From: Candolleomyces eurysporus
Lineage: Eukaryota > Basidiomycota > Agaricomycetes > Agaricales > Psathyrellaceae
NCBI GenBank assembly: GCA_027579435.1
Contig: JANBPK010001706.1
Coordinates: forward strand, 1-14,931
DNA length: 14,931 bases
Direction: 5' to 3'
The position numbers and the translations under genes were made by a program. The notes below the pieces were generated by a model. That model saw only the letters and a program-made list of their open reading frames with translations, did not search any database and had not been told where the DNA came from. Positions 1-6,906 of this stretch are shown piece after piece (within the stretch, counting starts at the first letter, position 1; every line of letters begins with the position of its first letter).

Positions 1-265
1 ATGACCACATAAGCTTTAGTCATACTTTCCGTTTTCCGAGCAGGTTCACGAACTTCGGATTAGCTGTCCGGTATTGATCACTGCTTCCGTTCCTTCCAAT
101 TCTGGTCACGTCAATGCTTATTGACTTAGTGGATCGGTCATCAATTCTCGAAGCCACCGGCTGCTTCGTGAAGTCTTCTGCTTAGCGAGTGTCAGGGCAA
201 ATTCCCTTGTAATGTGCACAACTCCCTCTAGCATTGTACCTCGCCAGGTCAGGCATGCTAGTCAG
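1..265 (+). repeat. Dispersed LTR-like repeat, copy A (cut by window edge)
   Basis: This stretch aligns by eye with about 1900-2133 in direct orientation. The best part is 180-263 against 2050-2133, which share CTTAGCGA, GTCAGGGC and a CTCGCCAGGTCAGGCA block. Weaker similarity runs upstream through an ATTGACTTA block (near 119 and 1991) and a TCCTTCC block. No coding frame is convincing. The pyrimidine-rich, non-coding character and the two scattered copies suggest solo-LTR or LTR remnants, but no TG...CA ends, primer-binding site or target duplication could be fixed. The left end lies outside the window. Confidence 0.5.
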
Positions 266-491
266 ACTTTGAATAGTATGACTGTGTTTCAGATATGTTT
301 GCGAGACCTTCACGAACTTAAAGTGTCCTCGCAGAACCGTCTTACTCAATGTTCCTTTGTTCTCTAGGGTGTCTGCTTAGTTGGCAATCAGGGATAACTC
401 CAACTCTTATATTTCCCTTCCTTCAAGAAGATTTCTTTTATTACATATGTCGGTTCGCAAACTTTACGAATAGATTCGCGAATTTGAGAGG
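266..491. other. Non-coding spacer between repeat copy A and the Plavaka fragment
   Basis: No supported gene lies here. The 11-mer TTCACGAACTT occurs at 309-319 and also at 45-55 inside copy A, and a 10-bp palindrome ATTCGCGAAT sits at 474-483. The stretch may be the 5' flank of the transposase gene or more of the same repeat; the sequence does not decide this. Confidence 0.3.
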
Positions 492-1049
492 GTGTCTACG
501 CAGACAGCGTATCACCGCGCGGAAGACTTTTTCAACTTTCCCATGGACAAGGCAAACACTGCCTTGGATGCGTACCAGACTCTAGGCTCAAATGAATTAC
601 CAATTGACAACGAGTGGGAGACCCATTCAGTTCAAATTTCAGTGCCCTGCAATCACTTCCCTCAACCATCTGAAGACGCTGCCACAAAGCTCACTGTCAA
701 CAGTATTCAAATCCAACCACTCATGCAAACAATTTGCGCTGCCTTTGCTGAGCCAGTGGCCGAGTTTTTCCATCTTTCTGGATATGAGCTATGGCAAGAC
801 ACTCCAAATGGGCCAGTATGACAATATGATGAAATCTACACATTGAATGCATTTTTCGACAAGCAGGGCAAATTAACTGCTCAAGTCAGGGCTGAAGGGA
901 GGGACTGCAAGGTGGTGGTTGCTGCTCTCCTTGTTGGATCAGACTTGACTTGACTTGCCCAATTTGGGACGCAGTCATTGTGGCCCCTCTACCTTTACTT
1001 TGGAAACCTCACCAAGTATGCTTGTTCAAAGGCTCAGAACACAACAAGA
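492..1049 (+). pseudogene. Plavaka-type transposase, N-terminal fragment (decayed)
   Basis: One reading frame runs through this segment, broken by TGA stops at 819-821 and 951-953 and closed by TGA at 1050-1052. The conserved Plavaka block before the catalytic domain is readable on both sides of the breaks: Y-x-L-W-Q-D-T-P-x-G-P, then Y-D-E-I-Y-T, then V-V-A-A-L-L-V-G-S-D, then L-A-Q-F-G-x-x-S-L-W-P-L-Y-L-Y-F-G-N-L-T-K-Y. An intact family member continues for about 180 residues before the segment found again at 2134; those residues are missing here. Plavaka elements are cut-and-paste DNA transposons of basidiomycetes related to CACTA/KDZ elements, and their transposase acts in the nucleus on terminal inverted repeats. 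None of those repeats was found. The family call is from recognised motifs. The exact 5' limit is uncertain, because the first 50 or so residues carry no motif I know. Confidence 0.72.
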
Positions 1050-1052
1050 TGA

Positions 1053-1899
1053 AGAACCTAACTCTAACACCAACACACACACAAAACAAACACACCAAGT
1101 ATCTTTGGAAGATAAGAGGCAGGCAAGGGTATAGTGAAAAGCGCTAAGTCTAGTTGGACTAAGGCTTCGGAATGTAAACTTTGCAATCGCAAGTTTGANG
1201 GGGGGAGCTAAGGCTCAACCAGGTTCAATGTTATTGCTTCAGAAGCTGAACTTTGTGGACAACTAACTCGACAATAAACGGCTTCGATTTCAGAAGTGAG
1301 AACACAGTCTCGACGCGATATAACTTTGACAACACGATGAGGACACAGCCTCTGAACGACTTCTGAACTTAAACACGCAAAAGATAACAGAAAGGCTCTT
1401 GTAGATTTGGTGGGTAACACAGACCCAGACGCAAAATACAATGCTAGCTACCTGCTATGTAGATCCAGTTACTTAGAGTCCAAGATTAAATACTGTAAAT
1501 AAGTTTGGCAAACACATCCAAGGCAAACAGAGATATAAACACATGAAACCAACTAGTCCAACAAGAGATAATCATATGAGGGTAGCCAGGCTCCAGAACA
1601 AGGTCTCAACTCTCCTAGACTTGCGCCGAGACACGTTCAGAACCACTTGCCGAAATGGCACTCCACAATTTCCACATGCTTTGATAGTTCGGAATAGGTT
1701 CGGAGGTGAGTACCTTTGCTCCCGATCCTACTTCCGTCTATCCGGTTGGCTGGGCACCACTCCCAAGCCCTTATCGCACTGTTGCCTCAACTCTAGGCAC
1801 TCTGTATCTTTCCGCACTCCATGCGTTCTTCTTTACCAAGTTCGGCTTGCAACCCCAATACCTATCTCAGGTTCTGAAGCTGTCTGTCAGTCTTCACCC
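1053..1899. other. Unassigned repeat-like segment between the transposase fragments
   Basis: No gene is supported. The segment holds a CA-rich stretch (about 1066-1098), a purine run beginning at 1196 with an N at 1199 followed by consecutive G, and a 9-bp inverted pair, GTTGGACTA at 1153-1161 and its complement at 1554-1562. Read on the minus strand from 1562, the sequence starts TGTTGGACTAGTTGG-like, which could be an LTR end of a Copia-type element. No second LTR or coding part supports this. A short translated stretch near 1130-1210 has a C-x-x-C pair, but it is too short to assign. Confidence 0.3.
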
Positions 1900-2133
1900 T
1901 CATTTCGCATCAGTTCACATCTCGGGTCGGTTCTTCAGAGGCCTGCAACTGAGTCATATGTCCTTCCGAATCCAGTAACTGTCATGTTTAATTGACTTAA
2001 CAGATTTGCCATCACGTCCTTAAAGCCACAGAGTGATGTTACACCTTCCACTTAGCGAATGTCAGGGCGAATGTCCCTTGTAGTGTGCAGACTCTCTTCC
2101 TATGCCATACCTCGCCAGGTCAGGCACGTAGTT
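1900..2133 (+). repeat. Dispersed LTR-like repeat, copy B
   Basis: This is the second copy of the repeat at the left edge of the window, in the same orientation. Similarity is clearest at 2050-2133 and becomes patchy before 1970. It stops abruptly at about 2133, where the reading frame of the Plavaka transposase resumes. The repeat therefore sits exactly where about 180 residues of the transposase are missing, so it marks an insertion with deletion or a recombination junction. The 5' limit is approximate. Confidence 0.5.
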
Positions 2134-3073
2134 ATGGTTCTCACACAGATGATGAAGAAACAAGGAAGGCTGTTGAAGATGCTCGCTACATGATTTACAT
2201 TCTTGGGAAGAGCTTCAAATCACCTCATGTAACAGACCTACTTGGTTCACGATCACTTGTACCGACAAAAGTGAGTTTGGTTGAATCTTGAGATCTATTT
2301 TCTTAATGACAGCATCTAGAATTCCTTTTCCGAGGGAAATATGGACTTGACTTCTTCAAGCTCATTGCATCAGATCTCCTCCATGAGCTTGAACTTGGTG
2401 TTTGGAAGGCTGTTTTCATTCACCTTATTTGCATTTTGCATGCTGAAGGTGGAGGAAAGATTCAAGAGCTCAATTGAAGGTGAGTAGCTGTCAATTCTTC
2501 CCAGATCAACAATTGACAGCATCCTCATCTTTCAGATTCCGCACGATACCCACTTTTGGGCGCAATACTATCCGAAAGTTCTGCACCAATGTTTCTGCAA
2601 TGACACACTTTGCGGCATGGGACTTTGAAGATGTCCTCCAGGTAGGTTCCAGGCCTCTACACTCTCCATATATCCTCTCACCAGCTGAACAGTGTGCGAT
2701 CCCAGCCTTTTCTGGCCTTCTTGAAAAGCAGTACAACACCCTCATCCAAAAGCTTTTATATGAGCTTTCAACTTGGCATGCTTTGACAAAGCTTCAACGG
2801 CAGTCAGAGCCACTTGTCATTGAGCTAGAGGCGTCAACCTTTTGTCTTGGAAAGCTGCTGCGTGAGTTCAAGGATACTATTTGCAGTGACTATGACACCT
2901 GTGACCTACCATCTGAGGAGACCACTCAAAAACGTGCAAGAAATCCTGACAAGGTCCCTACAAGTGGAAAGAAGCGTGAATTCAACCTCATTACCTACAA
3001 GCTGCACTCTCTCAGACACTATCCAGCATATATTTGCTTCATGGGTACAACAGATAATTTCTCAACACAGAAC
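2134..3073 (+). pseudogene. Plavaka-type transposase, central catalytic fragment with introns
   Basis: The segment reads as four exons: about 2134-2270, 2320-2479, 2536-2641 and 2693-3073. The introns (49, 56 and 51 nt) begin GTGAG, GTGAG or GTAGG and end in AG. Family landmarks appear in order: S-L-V-P-T before intron 1; D-L-L-H-E-L-E-L-G-V-W-K-A-V-F in exon 2; P-T-F-G-R-N-T-I-R-K-F and D-F-E-D-V-L-Q in exon 3; C-A-I-P-A-F, then F-N-L-I-T-Y-K-L-H-S-L and F-G/M-G-T-T-D-N-F-S-T-Q in exon 4. Damage consists of a frame slip in exon 2 near 2330 and an in-frame TGA at about 2473-2475, where the family normally has Arg. The fragment ends at AAC followed by an intact GTAAGT donor (3074), and nothing of the C-terminal part follows. 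The segment 2341-2520 has no CpG at all. The gene is dead but its splice signals are preserved. Confidence 0.82.
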
Positions 3074-3090
3074 GTAAGTCGCATTACTTG

Positions 3091-3477
3091 AAATTTACAC
3101 CAGCCCTGTAATGGATGACCATATCGAAGTCAATTGAAATGCCTTGATTCCCTGGTTCAGCGCCTGGTTTTCCCAGGACAATGTTCCGAATTGAGACATC
3201 TCGATGTGATGTACCTTTCTTTACCAGTGCCATATGACCTTTGAAAGCAATGAGTCTCAAGAGTAGTGGGAAATAAATGGGCATTCGTAACTGCAATGGC
3301 ATTGCGCAGTGCGCAGAGAACTTGCTCGGGAGAAGTAAACTCCATGATAGGCGGGCCGTAGTGCTTGATAACAACACGAGTGTTGACATGACTCCGGAAA
3401 CCAGTGTGGATTGTATCCCTGAAGCTGCACAGGTCCTTGGTCTGACATGTTCACGAGATGCTATGAAACAAACCTAG
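3091..3477 (-). pseudogene. FunK1 protein kinase, truncated pseudogene copy
   Basis: On the minus strand two exon-like blocks (about 3477-3292 and 3238-3091) match the middle of the intact FunK1 gene at 6907-9066. The first carries T-K-D-L, V-N-T-R-V-V, a G-P-P-I-M-E-F-T-S-P-E-Q segment and C-A-L-R-N-A-I-A. The second carries the catalytic loop H-R-D-V-S-I-R-N, then G-K-P-G-A-E-P-G-N and I-D-F-D-M, and then a stop. The intron between them lies at the same codon as in the intact gene. Its donor reads GTTACG and lacks one G relative to the intact copy, so splicing would no longer keep frame. The fragment has no N-lobe and no C-terminal part, and ends within about 20 bases of the broken Plavaka fragment. 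It is a partial dead copy, not a functional kinase. Confidence 0.82.
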
Positions 3478-3715
3478 AACATGAAAGATAACAGCCTGAG
3501 TTTGTAGAAAGATACTGCCCTTTAGTAGAAAAAGCTGAAGTAAAATATGCTGCATAAAGAACCTTGTATCATTGCTATCTATTTACTCATTAGCTGTCAC
3601 TGTGCCAATCCCCGCTACCGGTAAAGTCATGGATGCTTAAATTGGTGGTGGTTGTTAGCCAGGTTTTGCTCTGGGGAAAGATTTATTGGCCTAGCCCCCC
3701 ATGCAATAGGAGGAC
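3478..3715. other. Spacer with no recognised feature
   Basis: I see no gene, repeat or regulatory motif that I can support in this AT-leaning stretch between the FunK1 pseudogene and the candidate MITE. Confidence 0.4.
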
Positions 3716-3727
3716 GTGACGAAAGTG

Positions 3728-3768
3728 AGAATCGCGACTCACACAACTCACGACTCAGCTGAGTCATG
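3728..3768 (+). repeat. Left inverted repeat of the candidate MITE
   Basis: The arm begins with AGAATCGCGACTCA, which is exactly inverted at 4446-4459. It also contains a perfect 14-bp palindrome GACTCAGCTGAGTC (3752-3765), which includes a TGAGTCA site (3760-3766) of the Gcn4/AP-1 type. Confidence 0.55.
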
Positions 3769-4418
3769 GCCTATACCTTATATCGATCGTGCAGCTCATC
3801 GCCCATTGTGTCGTGTTTGCATTGCGTTGCATGTTTCCATCATTATTCCCTCTCCTTCAGACTCTGTACACCTCTGGAAAGCAGCATGGAGTTTGAACGC
3901 GCTAGATGGGGAAAGCCTGTCCTCTCTGCCTAGTCTTATGAAATTTGTCATCTACGCCTCAACTCTCAAGAACAACATTGCTCTCCCATACCCATTGACA
4001 TTCGAAGGCTGACACAGCGTTGCTCCTCCATTTCTCCCTCCAAGCACAGCTCTTGGGTCTGCCCGCAACATCACGCCCGCAGAGGTAGAACAATGCTAAA
4101 CTGTGAGCAAGAGTGTAATCTGGGCACTCGACCCGACATAATTCAACGATGCATCAATCTTGGCTGCCTTCAAGGCTCACGCATATCGCTCTCAGCATGG
4201 AGATCAAGAAAAATGAATATTCCCATCAAAATTGTTCTGACTATTTGTATAGCATCGCCAGGAGCACTATGGCCCCCAAGTGGCCATTGTACCAATCGCC
4301 GATGCACCCGCACGGCCAAAGGTCAGAAGATCCAGGCAGGGCTGGGGAGACAGCGATGCTGAGAGAAAGAACTAGATGCGAGTCCTGTCGTCGACGTCGA
4401 TGGCGGAGATTACCGAGC

Positions 4419-4459
4419 TCACGACTTATGTGAATCGTGGGCGCTTGAGTCGCGATTCT
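4419..4459 (-). repeat. Right inverted repeat of the candidate MITE
   Basis: Read on the minus strand from 4459, this arm starts AGAATCGCGACTCA, identical to the left arm. It continues with CCCACGATTCA and AGTCGTGAG, which match CTCACGACTCA and AGTCATG of the left arm with a few mismatches. Confidence 0.55.
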
Positions 4460-4652
4460 GGTTTTCGGGACTTTTTGTGCGATAGAGACTATCCCGATTT
4501 GGGCTAAGCCGAGGATTCTGCGTCCATCAAGCACTGAATCGGAGAAACCCCGGAATGGACATATAGGCTGGAAGAATAGAGAACGCTATGTCCGAAGGTT
4601 TGAATCTAATCATCATCCCTTCGTCCGGAAAAGGCAACCTAGGTCTTGACCG

Positions 4653-4659
4653 TATAAAA
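4653..4659 (+). promoter_or_regulatory. TATA box of the aegerolysin-like gene
   Basis: TATAAAA lies 48 bases before the ATG at 4707, a normal spacing for a basidiomycete core promoter. It is the clearest TATA element in the window, and it supports the downstream gene being transcribed. Confidence 0.6.
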
Positions 4660-4706
4660 GCTTCAAGGACATTGAATTATGACACTTGACAGCTACAACC
4701 ACTGGC

Positions 4707-5224
4707 ATGGCTTCGCGGCAAAACCCTGAACCGGGCGACTTCTCATTTCACCTTACAATCACAAACAATCTTAACAAAGATATGACATACAGTGGCCATA
4801 GGGCATCTTCAGGCGAATGGGAAGTGAGCCCTCCTATGGTTATCAGAGCCTTCCGATCGGCTCAAATGAAAATAATTCATGGTGCCTGTGAGTACTACCT
4901 ATCTGACGCCCTAGCCGAGTTAGCTGAAATGAACCTTGCCTACGCCCTCTGCCTTCAAGTTGAGAGTGCAGAAGGATGGGTGAACTACACCATCCCCTTT
5001 GACGATGGCACAATTACGCTGTTCGTGAACATCGCGTGTTACGTCCCCGGTCCGAACAGAGTCTCCGGGGGTAGCGACCTGCCAAGTGCATTGGATATTA
5101 GTGTACGGGCGTCCGGCGGCCATCCCGCCTACGGTGAGTTCTTTAGCTACCTGCGAACTCTGTTCAAGTACATATAAATTCGTATCTTCTAGGAACGGTT
5201 GAAGTCCGATGGAAACCAGCATAA
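4707..5224 (+). CDS. Small aegerolysin/ET79-like beta-sandwich protein, 2 introns proposed
   Basis: The start is the ATG at 4707 (GGCATGG context); no ATG occurs upstream in that frame. A second intron is clear: 5134-5192 (59 nt, GTGAGT...TCTAG), after which ten codons end at TAA 5222-5224. A further intron is likely at 4888-4959 (GTGAGT...TTCAAG, 72 nt). It has no stop and keeps frame, so the protein is 128 residues if it is removed and 152 if it is retained. Features typical of the aegerolysin/ET79 fold are an N-terminal strand ending in T-N-N, then G-x-W-x-x-x-P-P at residues 36-43, then E-G-W-V-N-Y, T-I-T-L-F, and a final alternating T-V-E-V strand in the last exon. There is no signal peptide. 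The 128-residue form matches the usual family size. Aegerolysins bind membrane lipids and some act with a MACPF partner, but no such partner is in this window. A toxic role here is unproven. The family call rests on the fold pattern, not on a search. Confidence 0.62.
4888..4959 (+). other. Proposed in-frame (3n) intron of the aegerolysin-like gene
   Basis: The segment begins with the consensus donor GTGAGT and ends in CAAG, is 72 nt long, and has no stop codon in the gene's frame. Removing it takes out 24 residues, rich in Ala and Leu with two Cys, that interrupt the beta-strand pattern. A branch-like CTGAC lies at 4903-4907, rather far from the acceptor. Confidence 0.6.
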
Positions 5225-5338
5225 GGGCATTGAGGCCAACGTCCCCGAAACTCGATCAGGCGCACTGGGTTCCTCACTACACACGCTCTCTTCCCTGTAT
5301 GAATTCCCTTTTTCCAAGTACGGCTATCTGTCATGTAG

Positions 5339-5368
5339 TAGTATGACCTGTGCTAGTATGACCTGTGT
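5339..5368 (+). repeat. 15-bp tandem duplication
   Basis: TAGTATGACCTGTGC is followed directly by TAGTATGACCTGTGT, two copies with one mismatch. They lie about 115 bases after the stop codon of the aegerolysin-like gene. Confidence 0.85.
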
Positions 5369-5804
5369 TCTGCTGTGTAGGAAACCGTTCAATGTCACCG
5401 TTTGTTGTTAGAGATCCATACATGCTAGTCTACCTTGGATACAGGACAGCGAAATCATCTTACTGCTGCCTGTGCTGGATGCCGAGGACAATTACCTCCA
5501 TCATACATGCTGTGTCTGCTTATTGGGTCAATTATTCAACTCTACAAGTTGGGGCTTAAAGGTCCGATGGTGTGGCGGTGGCTTTGTACGATGCAGTAAC
5601 GTTGGCGGGGAGGACTTGTCTGCACCACCGGCATTGGTTCAGGCTTTCTAGTGGCGCTTCGGGTGTGGACTACATAGTAGGCGAGGAAGGGAGGTGCCAT
5701 GTAGATGAAACAGGAATAACACCCAAACTCGCCGGATCACCTACGGCTCCGTTTCCGTTCACCAGTCCAACCAAACCCTTGCCTCCAAGCTTACTGACTG
5801 TAAA

Positions 5805-5830
5805 TAAAGTTACTCGAGTTAGTAACTTTA
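5805..5830. repeat. Perfect 10-bp inverted repeat with 6-base loop
   Basis: TAAAGTTACT (5805-5814), loop CGAGTT, then AGTAACTTTA (5821-5830). The transcript would form a short AT-rich hairpin. No T-run follows and fungal Pol II terminators do not need one, so a terminator role is not implied. Confidence 0.8.
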
Positions 5831-6166
5831 TCTAACTCTCCGCCTGCAAGTTAGGGTCTCTAACGTGGCTACGATTGGCCGTTTTCCACGCAGCCAGCCA
5901 AGTGAACGTGTTGCCGGTCTTGGTAAGATATATCCATAATGCCACCTCATAGAGGGTCTGTAGCTACAAGATCTGTGGTTTTTTGACCCTTATTATGTTT
6001 GAGGAGTCAAATAATATCATTTCCTCTGTTGATCTGGCTCGCTCTTCTGGTGTTGTCACTCAAACATGAAACCACACAAATTTTACTCATATATACAGTG
6101 TGATTACTCATAGAGGAGGCGATCTTGAAGCTTGGCCATTGAATGTCGCATTGAAGAATAAGATCT

Positions 6167-6198
6167 AGCTTTGACGTTGATATATCAACGTCAAAGCT
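6167..6198. repeat. Perfect 32-bp palindrome with bZIP-type half sites
   Basis: Each 16-base half is the exact reverse complement of the other, with centre GATATATC and no loop. The left half contains TTGACGTT and the right half AACGTCAA, so two TGACGT (CRE/ATF-type) cores face each other. Imperfect similarity continues a few bases outward: ATAAGATCT on the left against the complement of a CTAAGATTTAT on the right. It lies in a long gene-free stretch. It could be a regulatory site, a cruciform, or the abutting ends of a lost element. Confidence 0.9.
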
Positions 6199-6819
6199 CT
6201 AAGATTTATGATATACCGCCCTCGCCCGTGCACTGTACGTTATCCCGCCAGAATAAATCTGCCCAAACAGCTTGAAATACACCGCGACTAGACGATCATC
6301 AAATTGTAATGGGATTTGAGCGCATTCTATGTATATATCGTTAGCTACTTAGTGACACTCCTGTTCAATATATCTCAGACTATGGTGTACTCTCGAAAAC
6401 TGCGGCTGGAATTGGGCTGTAGGGGCAGCCCCCGTGAACCAGGTGAGCCGCGTCGTAGATCATTTCGGAATCCGTTCGACGGTTCTTTGCTATTAGTCCA
6501 TTACTCTGGCATGTGTCATCAACCTCCGCAAACCTGAGAAAAAGTAACGAGACAAGAGCCAGAAAGGACGAGGTACGAACGTAGACGAGGGGTTTTCTTC
6601 CAGTTTTCCCCTGGGGCCGATCTCTGGCTGGGCGCCAGTGACCTGGTCTAAAACCCACGCACGATAGGCTTATCTGATGTCCTTGATGGTGTCACATTAC
6701 TATGGCTATGACTGTGACTATGACTTGCTCATGCTGACCACCAAACTGAGATCGGTGCATCCGATATGACCCTCTATGACGTACGGTCGTTCGGTACAGA
6801 GATTGGGATTGAGGCGTAG

Positions 6820-6829
6820 TATATACATA
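6820..6829 (-). promoter_or_regulatory. Possible 3'-end processing element of FunK1
   Basis: On the minus strand TATGTATATA lies about 80 bases after the FunK1 stop codon. UAUGUA/UAUAUA is the efficiency element of fungal polyadenylation signals. Position and motif fit, but such AT motifs are common by chance. Confidence 0.3.
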
Positions 6830-6906
6830 CAAATAGAATACGCAAGAAACATGCTACCTATAAAACCTAGTGGAACTAATGGGGACTTCGAACGGCTCGA
6901 GGGGCG

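Larger units (their letters stand above)
3716..4471. mobile_element. Candidate MITE-like element with imperfect terminal inverted repeats
   Basis: The 14-mer AGAATCGCGACTCA at 3728-3741 recurs as an exact inverted copy at 4446-4459. Going inward, similarity continues imperfectly for about 27 bases on each side (CACGACTCA-type and AGTCATG/AGTCGTG-type blocks). Going outward, GTGACGAAA on the left corresponds to GTCCCGAAA on the right, so the repeats may reach about 50 bases. The interior (about 650 bases) has short open frames but no protein family I recognise, which fits a non-autonomous element. Unlike the dead transposons nearby it keeps many CpG (for example around 4385-4440), which suggests that it is young or unmethylated. 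No target-site duplication could be fixed. It ends about 180 bases before the TATA box of the downstream gene. It could instead be a chance pair of short repeats. Confidence 0.5.
5225..6906. other. Long intergenic region without a supported gene
   Basis: Several short open frames occur on both strands, but none has a recognised domain, a splice-compatible continuation or a convincing promoter. The region contains a 15-bp tandem duplication (5339-5368), an inverted repeat (5805-5830), a perfect 32-bp palindrome (6167-6198), and a weaker 9-bp inverted pair ATGTTTGAG/CTCAAACAT near 5996 and 6058. Its left end is the 3' flank of the aegerolysin-like gene and its right end is the 3' flank of the FunK1 gene. 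Confidence 0.45.

Noticed and set aside
1208..1441. 77-codon minus-strand frame
   Set aside because: It lies in repeat-like DNA that reads more like an LTR than a protein, and no family was recognised.
2506..2745. Minus-strand frame opposite the Plavaka exons
   Set aside because: It is a shadow of the well-supported plus-strand exons, which carry conserved motifs and splice sites.
3716..4012. 98-codon open frame inside the MITE candidate
   Set aside because: It has no recognised domain, overlaps the left inverted repeat and has no good start, so it is better explained as chance.
5199..5411. Short frame ending in Cys-Cys, considered as a lipidated pheromone precursor
   Set aside because: The end is not a C-a-a-X motif, and the frame overlaps the last exon of the aegerolysin-like gene.
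5561..5660. tRNA-like start (GGTCCGATGGTGTGGCGG) with a later GGTTCAGGC resembling a B box
   Set aside because: The A-box and B-box-like parts are too far apart, the B box has mismatches, and no acceptor stem complement was found, so neither a tRNA gene nor a tRNA-derived SINE can be supported.
5849..5860. Single TTAGGG considered as telomere repeat
   Set aside because: A single copy with no tandem array.
6316..6658. Open frames on both strands in the intergenic region
   Set aside because: Neither strand shows a recognised family; the frames overlap each other and have no flanking gene signals.
6701..6725. CTATGACTGTGA/CTATGACTTG partial repeat
   Set aside because: Fewer than two short units with mismatches; no better than simple sequence.
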